Assembly (NCBI GenBank): GCA_003175865.1
Contig: PSRF01000260.1
Coordinates: forward strand, 1-6,129
Direction of reading: 5' to 3'
Length of the DNA stretch: 6,129 nt
Origin: Blastocatellia bacterium
GTDB taxonomy: Bacteria; Acidobacteriota; Blastocatellia; Pyrinomonadales; Pyrinomonadaceae
Shown here: one piece after another, positions 1-6,129 of the stretch
Position numbering within the stretch: the stretch's first letter is position 1
Layout: every line of letters begins with the position of its first letter
Notes under the pieces: generated by a model
What the model saw: only the letters and a program-made list of their open reading frames with translations
Database searches by the model: none
What the model was told of the DNA's origin: nothing
Position numbers and translations under genes: made by a program

Positions 1-2
1 TC

Positions 3-1001
3 GTGACCGCATTTCTCGTTGCGTTCTCCCCACTAATTGCGATTGTTGGCGTTTCCCCATCCGCCGATGCTCCAACGAACTGGTTTGTCCTTGGCGGCTT
101 ATGGGTCCTTTTGATAGGCGTCAAGAAGCACAACGGATGGCTCGCTTTCGCGGCTGGGGCAATTTTCGGTGGAGCATGCTGGTTACGAGTAAACCCACTC
201 TTGTTGTCAGGTTTTTTAGCAACAGCAATCATTATTTTCGACGATCAGAAGTCGCTTAAACGAATCCAGATGGGTGGACTGGTTGTGCTGGGAACAGTTC
301 TTGTCATCTCTCCTATTGTTATTCGCAACTACGTTTCATTTCCTGATTTCACTCCGCTTGGTGGAACGATCGGAATAAATCTTTGGGAGGGTCTCGGCGA
401 GACAGATTTGGGGAGAAGTAATGGATTCTTGTATGGAGATCATTTAATGATTGAAAGAGAGCGCGTTCAGATGGGGCTGAGTCCCGATTCTCCGATTGAA
501 GCAATGTGGCCTGATGGGATTAAACGGGAACGTGCGCGAACGCGTGAGTCACTGCATTTTATTGCGCACCATCCGTTCTGGTATTCAGGTGTAATGCTGC
601 GACGCATGTGGGGAATGCTGAAAGTTGCAGGTGATCCCTCACCGTATTACGGCACTGCGGGTATCAATGTCACCAGTAAGAAATGCTTACCAACAACTCA
701 ACAGAGCGGAATACTCGCCTTGCTTGTAAATTTGCTGGGCATGATTCAAAGCGTGACTCGTTATGCCTTGTTGCCGCTTGCAGTGGTTGGTTGTTGGCTG
801 GCGATATCTCGTAACTGGATAGGAAGTCTGCTGCTACTTACGATTGCCATTTACTACCTCGTCCCTGGGACCGCTGCGCACACTGAGATACGTTATGTGC
901 TTTCATTGCATTGTGTCATTGCAATCTTCGCTGCGTTGGGTCTCTGCAAAGTGATCGACACTCTTGCGTTAACAGTTTCAAAGCACGCAACACACAGTTA
1001 G
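3..1001 (+). CDS. GT39/ArnT-like membrane glycosyltransferase, C-terminal part (5' end outside window)
   Basis: This is probably an integral membrane glycosyltransferase of the dolichyl-phosphate-mannose/ArnT-like superfamily (GT39, GT-C fold), which uses a polyprenyl-phosphate sugar on the outer face of the inner membrane. The frame is open to the window edge. The GTG at position 3 is likely an internal codon, because family members are usually about 450-550 residues and only 332 are visible. The missing N-terminal part should hold the catalytic acidic residues of the first outer loop. Visible hydrophobic segments lie at about residues 1-18, 27-40, 46-60, 66-79, 91-107, 236-266, 273-288 and 297-316. 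Family-like motifs include W-L-R-V-N-P (60-65), I-R-N-Y (107-110), L-W-E-G (127-130), a long hydrophilic loop at about 130-190, H-P-F-W-Y-S near 190, and H-T-E-I-R-Y (293-298) before the last membrane helix. It ends with TAG, convergent with the next gene. Donor and acceptor are unknown. I am fairly sure of the superfamily but not of the exact family. Confidence 0.75.
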   Translation: MTAFLVAFSPLIAIVGVSPSADAPTNWFVLGGLWVLLIGVKKHNGWLAFAAGAIFGGACWLRVNPLLLSGFLATAIIIFDDQKSLKRIQMGGLVVLGTVLVISPIVIRNYVSFPDFTPLGGTIGINLWEGLGETDLGRSNGFLYGDHLMIERERVQMGLSPDSPIEAMWPDGIKRERARTRESLHFIAHHPFWYSGVMLRRMWGMLKVAGDPSPYYGTAGINVTSKKCLPTTQQSGILALLVNLLGMIQSVTRYALLPLAVVGCWLAISRNWIGSLLLLTIAIYYLVPGTAAHTEIRYVLSLHCVIAIFAALGLCKVIDTLALTVSKHATHS

Positions 1002-1050
1002 GGGTGGAATTAAGTCAGTTTGCCTAGGAAGCGACTTGTACTTGTCTTTT

Positions 1051-2577
1051 TCATGGCCTCAGGTGAACGAAGCGGAGGTTGAATAGAGGATTCTTAAGTT
1101 CGTGCTCCTCTTCATGGTGTTGTGCAAGCCATTCAGCTCCTTTCGGTGTTGCGGTTAGTTGTTCAATCCCCGTCGCATCCATCCACACATCTGGATTTGA
1201 TGCCATGTCCCTCTCAACTGCATCAAGTTGGTCAGCTTTCATCAATTTCCAAGTCGTATGCGGATTGAAGTATCTGAACAAGCTCTCATCCGAGTTCACT
1301 GTGCCGTAGTAGACGATCGCTCCCGCAGGCCAGACTTTGCTCATTTCACGTGAGAAAGCGAGCGGCGGAAAACTGACTTCATATGAATAGGGTAAAGTTA
1401 GAAACAGAAAATTGGACAGAGACAGAGTTGCTGTAAACAAGGCAAGACGATAGTGCGGCTCTCCACCTAGCGCTTTCACCACAAGACCAACAAGCAACAG
1501 CAAAGCAGGAAGGTAGAACAGGCGATAGAACGTGTTTTGAGGAAGCCAGAAGAAGAGGAAAACCAGGAACGAGATGGCCCAGGTAACACAAAGCAAAAAC
1601 AATTGCCACTGAGCGGCATTTGCACGTAGCGCTCGAATTCTTGCAGCTGTCAAAGTTCCACGTGTCCTGACAAGTTGAACAATCAGACCGATCACTGTCA
1701 GCGCAAGCAAGAAGACGACGAACCACACGAACGGATTCATCAGGCCCTTTAGCAGAGTTAGCCGACCGCCAAATAGCAGTCGTATGTTTCCACGTGCTGT
1801 GTACTTCGCTGCCTGGGCCAGGTTGAAAGACACATCGGCGTCAGGCGAGAACGACGTAAGCCATCGTGCGAAACGCAAAAGATCAAAACTGCCCGTGGCT
1901 TTGTGGAACCCGAGAAAGTAGGCACCCAGTGTTAATGCCAATCCAAGTAATGCAAACCTGCACAACACTGATAACTGCTCACCGCGTGTTCGCTCCTGCG
2001 TTTGAAAATACAAGCCGAGCACTGCGACTGGTCCAAACATGATCGCCAGTTCGTGAAAACACATGGCGATGGAGAACATCACGGCAACGAGAAACGGTCG
2101 CAGTTCCCTGCCGGGTAGAATCAGATAAAAACTGATCAGCAGGAAGAGAACGCTTGGAATGTAAGCGTCCGCATCTGTTGCAAACTTCCACCACGTGGAG
2201 GAGAACGCGAGAAACAAGCCGAGACACAGGCCGATGTATAGACGACCAAATGAACGAAGTGATATTCGAATGAAGAAGTAGACTGCACAAGCAGCAAGAA
2301 TACTGTTTAGTATTTGAAGGGCCGTTACGGCACGGATGTTTGTATTAATAAGTCGAAGCAGGTGATAGAAGAAATAGCCGACTAACTCATAAATCAAGTG
2401 GTTTGGATGAATGAGTGAAGTGTTTAGGCTTGTCGCATCCTCGATCGTTTGCGCGAAAGTTATTCCGTCGTAATAGTAGTTTTTCGTTGGGAAAAGTACA
2501 TAAATGATGAAGATGGCCGCGCAGACGGCCCAGACGAATCTTATGTCGAATGAAGTTCGCGGCTGATTATCAGTCAT
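1051..2577 (-). CDS. GT-C-like multi-pass membrane protein, putative glycosyltransferase
   Basis: This is a 508-residue membrane protein, starting at ATG 2577 and ending with TGA at 1051-1053. About 10-11 hydrophobic segments are visible, including roughly 14-30, 62-78, 84-104, 112-127, 140-156, 160-190, 206-223, 283-303, 326-345, 352-368 and 376-396. A soluble tail of about 110 residues (400-508) follows. After the first helix comes Y-Y-Y-D-G (34-38), and then H-P-N-H-L-I-Y (57-63). This acidic-loop plus H-P-x-x-L-Y arrangement resembles GT-C proteins of the DUF2723/TMEM260-like kind, in which the early loop carries the catalytic Asp, so D37 is the candidate. F-H-E-L (174-177) and W-W-K-F-A-T (129-134) also recall that group. 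The frame stays open upstream to a TTG at 2727. I chose Met at 2577 because everything upstream is translated repeat sequence and would overlap the divergent gene. No ribosome-binding site is visible before this ATG. Family membership is inferred from pattern, not proven. Confidence 0.8.
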   Translation of the reverse strand: MTDNQPRTSFDIRFVWAVCAAIFIIYVLFPTKNYYYDGITFAQTIEDATSLNTSLIHPNHLIYELVGYFFYHLLRLINTNIRAVTALQILNSILAACAVYFFIRISLRSFGRLYIGLCLGLFLAFSSTWWKFATDADAYIPSVLFLLISFYLILPGRELRPFLVAVMFSIAMCFHELAIMFGPVAVLGLYFQTQERTRGEQLSVLCRFALLGLALTLGAYFLGFHKATGSFDLLRFARWLTSFSPDADVSFNLAQAAKYTARGNIRLLFGGRLTLLKGLMNPFVWFVVFLLALTVIGLIVQLVRTRGTLTAARIRALRANAAQWQLFLLCVTWAISFLVFLFFWLPQNTFYRLFYLPALLLLVGLVVKALGGEPHYRLALFTATLSLSNFLFLTLPYSYEVSFPPLAFSREMSKVWPAGAIVYYGTVNSDESLFRYFNPHTTWKLMKADQLDAVERDMASNPDVWMDATGIEQLTATPKGAEWLAQHHEEEHELKNPLFNLRFVHLRP

Positions 2578-2578
2578 G

Positions 2579-2681
2579 CTTTGGAGTGCGGCGGCTTGGC
2601 GCCGCTTTGTTATAGCGGCAACTTGAGGTTTGCGAAAGCACTGATGATACCAAAGCGGCGCCAGGCAGCCGCACTCCAAAG
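2579..2681. repeat. 103-bp REPIN/MITE-like inverted-repeat element
   Basis: Two 31-bp arms, 2579-2609 and 2651-2681, are inverted copies matching at 29 of 31 positions. They enclose a 41-bp spacer (2610-2650). Each arm also holds a small internal hairpin: GCGGC/GCCGC at 2588-2592 (or 2591-2595) with 2601-2605 on the left, and 2655-2659 with 2668-2672 on the right. The left arm is about 68% GC, above its surroundings. Two REP-like hairpins in inverted orientation around a short spacer is the layout of REPINs, which are moved in trans by RAYT (Y1-type) transposases. No transposase is present here. The element fills most of the gap between two divergent genes, ending one base before the start codon at 2577 and 27 bp before the one at 2709. 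No target-site duplication is obvious. The inverted repeat itself is certain. The REPIN label and mobility are inference. Confidence 0.85.
2609..2636 (-). promoter_or_regulatory. Weak sigma70-like promoter candidate inside the repeat, facing the GT-C gene
   Basis: On the minus strand, TTCGCA (2636-2631, 4 of 6 to the -35 consensus) is followed after 16 bp by TATAAC (2614-2609, 5 of 6 to the -10 consensus). Transcription would begin near 2602, giving a leader of about 25 nt that contains a GCGGC/GCCGC hairpin just before ATG 2577. The -10 box lies in the element's spacer, so the repeat itself could supply the promoter. The match is modest and could be chance. Confidence 0.2.
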
Positions 2682-2708
2682 AATTTAGTGTAAAGTAGTC
2701 GCTCGTTA

Positions 2709-3890
2709 ATGCTGCAGGACAAGTCAATAATCTGCTTTGGAGGCGAAGACTGGTGGTACCACCATCCGCACTCGAAAGCTCACTTGATGCGCAAATTTGC
2801 TGCTGTCGGTAACAAGGTGATCTTCGTCAACTCGATTTCTATGGGGTTGCCGAACCTTGCTCATAAAGATCTATTGCCGCGCATCAAACGCAAGCTTGGA
2901 AGTTATTCAAAGCTGGCTCGTGAGACCTCTGAAGGAATAACTGTTGTTTCACCTGCGAGTTTGCCGTTCTTCAACAGTGCAGCTGCACGCGCAGTAAACC
3001 GTCACGCCCTTGGTGCCCAGATCAGGCGCTTAGCAAAATCAAGAGGACTAACCAAACCAATTCTTTGGATTGCGATTCCGACTGCGGTTGAGATGATCGG
3101 TGAGTTTGATGAGTCGGCAATCGTCTATCAGGTATCAGACAAGTACGATGCTAACACGATGGACCACGCCACCGATCCGTCGCTGATCAAAAAACTTCAC
3201 GAGCAGGCAATTGAACGTGCGGACATTGTTTTCTATTCGGGTCGAAAGTTGTTTGACGAGGCTACGATTGGTTGTGACCACTCGTACCTCCTGGAACAGG
3301 CTGTGGAGTACGAACACTGGTGTCACGTCGATGAACTGCCAGTAGTGTCTGAGGTCGAGAAGATACCGCGACCGCGTTTAGGTTACTTTGGAGCGATTGA
3401 ACCATGGCTGGTAGATCAGGAATTGATTAAGCGAGCAGCGGTTGAACGTCCAGAATGGCAGTGGGTTTTTATCGGTAACAAGTCGCGGGGATTGGAGATT
3501 GAAGATTTACCAAACACGCATTTTTTGCCGCCGGTACCTTATGCCGAACTACCAACTTATGCGGCTGGATTCGACGTTTGTGTGCTGCCGTGGGAAACTG
3601 AGCAGGCTTTCACAAGTTATGGCTCCGCGATCAAGGTGCGAGAATACCTTGCGACGGGCAAACCGGTAGTCATTTCGCCTTTGCCGGAATACGAGCCGAT
3701 GCGTGATGTGCTACGTATTGCGCGCACACGCGACGACTTCATCAAATTGGTGGAAGACGCACTTGCCGATAAGGATCCCGCAGCGATCATGCGTCGACAA
3801 GCGGCTGTTGCTGGTGGAACCTGGGACGCACGTGCCGAGTTGGTAAGTGAGTTGATCGAAAAAACACTAGCGCGAAAGGCTGTTCGCTAA
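2709..3890 (+). CDS. GT-B glycosyltransferase (Glyco_trans_1_4 / TuaH-like)
   Basis: This 393-residue protein is probably a cytoplasmic glycosyltransferase moving a sugar from a nucleotide donor to a growing glycan or lipid-linked acceptor. The N-terminal Rossmann half starts at once with I-I-C-F-G-G-E-D-W-W (7-16) and continues through H-L-M-R-K-F (25-30) and G-N-K-V-I-F-V (34-40). This N-terminal match supports the ATG at 2709 as the start. I-V-Y-Q-V-S-D (138-144) and the segment near 195-204, matching the usual 'gVDyehF' region, mark the end of this half. The C-terminal half begins at L-G-Y-F-G-A-I (224-230), then R-P-E-W-Q-W-V-F-I-G (247-256), L-P-N-T-H-F-L (267-273), and the donor site region K-V-R-E-Y-L-A-T-G-K-P-V-V (309-321). 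The classic GT4 E-x7-E pair is incomplete, with E312 present but Y304 at the first position, as in other short GT4-like relatives. No membrane segment or signal peptide is seen. The next gene follows by 32 bp. No Shine-Dalgarno sequence is visible. The substrate is unknown. Confidence 0.88.
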   Translation: MLQDKSIICFGGEDWWYHHPHSKAHLMRKFAAVGNKVIFVNSISMGLPNLAHKDLLPRIKRKLGSYSKLARETSEGITVVSPASLPFFNSAAARAVNRHALGAQIRRLAKSRGLTKPILWIAIPTAVEMIGEFDESAIVYQVSDKYDANTMDHATDPSLIKKLHEQAIERADIVFYSGRKLFDEATIGCDHSYLLEQAVEYEHWCHVDELPVVSEVEKIPRPRLGYFGAIEPWLVDQELIKRAAVERPEWQWVFIGNKSRGLEIEDLPNTHFLPPVPYAELPTYAAGFDVCVLPWETEQAFTSYGSAIKVREYLATGKPVVISPLPEYEPMRDVLRIARTRDDFIKLVEDALADKDPAAIMRRQAAVAGGTWDARAELVSELIEKTLARKAVR

Positions 3891-3922
3891 AGGATACGCC
3901 TTCAGCGTAATTTATCGAAACA

Positions 3923-6076
3923 ATGAAACAAGTTTTGCAAAACCGTAAGACCGGTCGACCGTTTGTTGGTGATGTGCCTGTGCCGGCACTGCAGAAAGGT
4001 CGTGTGCTTGTGCGTAGTGTGGCGTCGTTGATTAGTGCAGGCACGGAGCGTGCTTCGGTTGAACTAGTCAGTAAAGGATTGGTCCAGGAAGCACGCCAGC
4101 GTCCTGACCTTGTCAAGGCCGTAGTTGCCAAGGTCAAGAGTGAGGGACTGCTAAACACGATTGGTGCGGTGCGCGAGAAGATGGCGGCTTCGCAGGCATT
4201 AGGCTACAGCGCTGCGGGCATTGTTATTGAAGTCGCTAATGATGTCGCAGAGTTTCACATTGGAGACCGCGTTGCTTGTGCAGGAGTGGGATACGCGTCG
4301 CATGCTGAGGTCTTATCAGTACCCAAGAATCTCTGTGTGCATTTACCAGAGAACGTCAGCTTTGATGAGGGTGCATTTGGCACGCTTGGAGCAATCGCTC
4401 TGCAAGGTGTGCGCTTGGCTAATCCTACGCTTGGCGAATCGATTGTTGTCGTCGGTCTTGGGCTTGTCGGTCAACTGACAGTCCAACTTCTTAAAGCTAA
4501 CGGCTGTCGAGTATTTGGATTGGATCTCGACGCAGCACGCGTAAAACTCGCACTTGAACTTGGTGCCGATCGTGCGACAGTCTCCAGCGATGAAGTGGCG
4601 AAAGAGATTTCGACGTGGACAACTGGTCATGGCGCCGACGCAGTTTTGATTACCGCTGCAACTGATTCCAATCAACCCGTTGAGCTGGCGGCAGCGGTTT
4701 CGCGTTTGAAGGGACGTGTTGTCGTGGTTGGCATGACGGGCATGGACATTCCCCGAGCGCCGTTCTTCTCACGCGAGTTGTCACTGACGATTTCCATGTC
4801 GTATGGACCAGGTCGTTACGATCCCGACTACGAAGAACGTGGAAACGACTATCCACTACCGTATGTCAGATGGACCGAAAAACGAAACATCGAGAGTTTT
4901 CTGGATCTGATCAGTCAGCGTCGCGTGAATGTTGAAAAGTTGATCAGTCATCGGTTTCCTATCGATGATGCGGATCGCGCCTACCAACTCATCGCTGGTG
5001 ATACTGAGCAACCCTATCTCGGTGTTGTGCTCAACTATGATCCAAATCGTGAAGTCGCGGGAAGAGTCGACCTGAGAAGCGCCGCAACTCCACGGAAAGA
5101 GAATGGACTTACGGTCGGTGTGATCGGTGCCGGCGGTTACGTGCCGGCGATGTTGTTGCCGCATTTCAAAACTGAGAACGTTAACTTTCAGTCGATTGCT
5201 ACAGCATCGGGATTGTCCGCGAACGACGTCGGCAAGCGGTTTGGTTTTGCGTACGCCGTCTCGAGTGCTGATGAAGTCATTAACGACTCATCGGTGAATC
5301 TCGTAGTCATTGGCACGCGACACGACCAGCATGCCGAGTTTACTACGAAGGCTTTGGAGCAAGGCAAGAACGTCTTTGTTGAGAAACCGCTGGCGGTGAG
5401 CGAGGGACAGCTCACCAAAGTATTGACCGTAGCGATGAATTCGTCAGGACTCCTGATGGTAGGTTTCAATCGACGGTTCTCACCTTTGGCTCTTCAAGCG
5501 AAAGAGTTCTTTGCTGCTCGTACGAGTCCCCTTTCGATTGTGTATCGCGTCAATGCTGGACGAATTCCAAAGCAGCATTGGATTCAGGATACCGAACAAG
5601 GCGGAGGGCGAATCGTCGGTGAAGTTTGTCACTTCGTGGATTTTATGCAATTCCTAACGGATGCGGCGCCGGTGTCAGTGTTTGCAGAAGCGGTTCGTGG
5701 TAAGAGCGATCAGATTGTTGATGCTGATTCGGTGCTCGTCACTCTGCGGTTTGCGGATGGTTCAAATGGCAGCATTGCGTATTTAAGTGAGGGTGATAAG
5801 AGCCTGGCCAAGGAGCGTATTGAGATTTTCGGGGCGGGCCGCTCGTTTGTACTGGACGACTTTATTCGGGCAACAAAGTACAAAAATGGTCGCGAAGAGC
5901 AAGTTAACTTGCGCGCACAAGACAAAGGTCAACGTGATCAGGTACGGGCCGTATGTGCCACTCTGCTGTCCGGTGGTCCACCACCGATTAGTTTGGCTGA
6001 ACTTGCAGCAACAACACGGACAACATTCGCGATTCTGGAATCGTTAAGGACGCGTGAGCGGGTCGAAATCCAATAA
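3923..6076 (+). CDS. Bidomain oxidoreductase: MDR (ADH-like) fused to Gfo/Idh/MocA dehydrogenase
   Basis: This is a 717-residue soluble protein with two complete NAD(P)-dependent dehydrogenase units. Residues about 1-373 form an MDR domain: a GroES-like part (about 15-165) with L-G-Y-S-A-A-G (93-99) and G-D-R-V-A (114-118), then a Rossmann part with G-L-G-L-V-G (178-183) and D201/D203 at the end of the second strand. Zinc ligands are not seen. The place of the catalytic Cys motif reads I-S-A-G-T-E (37-42), G-H-E is replaced by G-Y-S, and the four-Cys structural lobe is absent. Residues about 396-717 form a Gfo/Idh/MocA domain: G-A-G-G-Y-V (402-407), G-T-R-H-D-Q-H-A (464-471), E-K-P-L (487-490), and G-G-R-I-V-G-E-V-C-H-F-V-D (561-573), where H570 is the likely catalytic His. 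Proteins of this architecture are annotated as 'bi-domain-containing oxidoreductase' and, from memory, occur in polysaccharide loci. A sugar or sugar-nucleotide substrate is inferred. The gene is probably cotranscribed with the glycosyltransferase 32 bp upstream. No ribosome-binding site is clear near ATG 3923. Confidence 0.92.
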   Translation: MKQVLQNRKTGRPFVGDVPVPALQKGRVLVRSVASLISAGTERASVELVSKGLVQEARQRPDLVKAVVAKVKSEGLLNTIGAVREKMAASQALGYSAAGIVIEVANDVAEFHIGDRVACAGVGYASHAEVLSVPKNLCVHLPENVSFDEGAFGTLGAIALQGVRLANPTLGESIVVVGLGLVGQLTVQLLKANGCRVFGLDLDAARVKLALELGADRATVSSDEVAKEISTWTTGHGADAVLITAATDSNQPVELAAAVSRLKGRVVVVGMTGMDIPRAPFFSRELSLTISMSYGPGRYDPDYEERGNDYPLPYVRWTEKRNIESFLDLISQRRVNVEKLISHRFPIDDADRAYQLIAGDTEQPYLGVVLNYDPNREVAGRVDLRSAATPRKENGLTVGVIGAGGYVPAMLLPHFKTENVNFQSIATASGLSANDVGKRFGFAYAVSSADEVINDSSVNLVVIGTRHDQHAEFTTKALEQGKNVFVEKPLAVSEGQLTKVLTVAMNSSGLLMVGFNRRFSPLALQAKEFFAARTSPLSIVYRVNAGRIPKQHWIQDTEQGGGRIVGEVCHFVDFMQFLTDAAPVSVFAEAVRGKSDQIVDADSVLVTLRFADGSNGSIAYLSEGDKSLAKERIEIFGAGRSFVLDDFIRATKYKNGREEQVNLRAQDKGQRDQVRAVCATLLSGGPPPISLAELAATTRTTFAILESLRTRERVEIQ

Positions 6077-6086
6077 TCCGCTAGAG

Positions 6087-6128
6087 TCCAAAGTCCAAAG
6101 AGCAAAGCACGAAGTACAAAGACCAAAG
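6087..6128. repeat. Degenerate 7-bp tandem repeat (six units, nnCAAAG-like)
   Basis: Six consecutive 7-bp units begin at 6087: TCCAAAG, TCCAAAG, AGCAAAG, CACGAAG, TACAAAG, ACCAAAG. The third to last unit is the most diverged in its core (CGAAG). The array starts 10 bp after the stop codon of the bidomain oxidoreductase and may continue past the right edge. It lies outside the reading frame, and since 7 is not a multiple of 3, copy changes in coding sequence would shift frame. Its function is unknown. From memory, similar 'CCAAAGT' heptamer runs occur between genes in several environmental phyla. Confidence 0.75.
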
Positions 6129-6129
6129 A

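Noticed and set aside
1002..1051. Possible terminator between the convergent genes, with T5 at 1047-1051
   Set aside because: The only stem found is AAGTC (1012-1016) with GACTT (1033-1037), five pairs over a long loop and ending 9 bp before the T-run. This is too weak to call.
1979..2290. Long reading frames on both strands inside the membrane-protein, glycosyltransferase and oxidoreductase genes
   Set aside because: They lie wholly within well-supported genes, their translations are rich in Ser, Cys and Arg with no domain-like pattern, and none has a supporting start region.
1030..2703. 7-bp inverted match AGCGACT (1030-1036) and AGTCGCT (2697-2703) flanking the minus-strand gene, as if ends of a cassette
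   Set aside because: A 7-bp match between two gaps of about 50 and 130 bp is expected by chance with fair probability, and nothing else marks cassette ends.
2682..2708. Promoter for the glycosyltransferase gene at 2691-2696 (TAAAGT)
   Set aside because: It matches the -10 consensus at only 4 of 6 positions and has no -35 partner at a proper distance, where the GC-rich repeat arm lies.
3895..3909. Small hairpin TACGC/GCGTA between the glycosyltransferase and oxidoreductase genes
   Set aside because: The stem is only five pairs with a 5-nt loop and no T-run after it. It may be chance, and does not argue against cotranscription.
4907..4952. Direct repeat CTGATCAGTCA-like / TTGATCAGTCA-like within the oxidoreductase
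   Set aside because: It encodes two similar L-I-S-x-R/H stretches in the normal frame of the MDR domain end. It is too short to be more than coincidence.

Overview
The window holds four protein-coding genes of a bacterial glycan-assembly region. They are the 3' part of a membrane glycosyltransferase of the GT39/ArnT type (+), a multi-pass GT-C-like membrane protein (-), a soluble GT-B glycosyltransferase (+), and a two-domain oxidoreductase that fuses an MDR (alcohol-dehydrogenase-like) half to a Gfo/Idh/MocA half (+). No rRNA, tRNA, CRISPR array, transposase gene or phage gene was seen.

Organism: coding density is ordinary and base composition is near 50% GC by eye. Two kinds of non-coding repeat are the best taxonomic hints. 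One is a 103-bp inverted-repeat element at 2579-2681, whose arms begin CTTTGGAGTGCGG. The other is a run of degenerate 7-bp units of the form nnCAAAG at 6087-6128. From memory, both styles of repeat are common in Acidobacteriota (Blastocatellia-like) and Verrucomicrobiota genomes. I lean towards one of these phyla, but the window contains no marker gene that could settle it.

Layout: 3-1001 is the C-terminal part of the GT39-like protein and runs off the left edge. 1002-1050 is a short convergent gap without a convincing terminator. 1051-2577 is the GT-C-like gene on the minus strand. 2578-2708 is the divergent intergenic region, filled almost entirely by the inverted-repeat element. 2709-3890 is the GT-B glycosyltransferase, followed after 32 bp by the bidomain oxidoreductase at 3923-6076, probably in one operon. 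6077-6129 is intergenic and carries the 7-bp repeats.

How it fits together (inference): the fused dehydrogenase may modify a sugar or sugar nucleotide, the GT-B enzyme would transfer a sugar from an activated donor on the cytoplasmic side, and the membrane proteins may add sugars from polyprenyl-linked donors on the outer face. This suits assembly of an exopolysaccharide, a glycolipid or a surface glycan. Substrates cannot be read from the sequence. The most notable points are the REPIN-like element packed against a start codon, an open reading frame running through that element, and the fused dehydrogenase, whose halves differ in predicted cofactor signals and whose MDR half lacks the zinc-binding residues.
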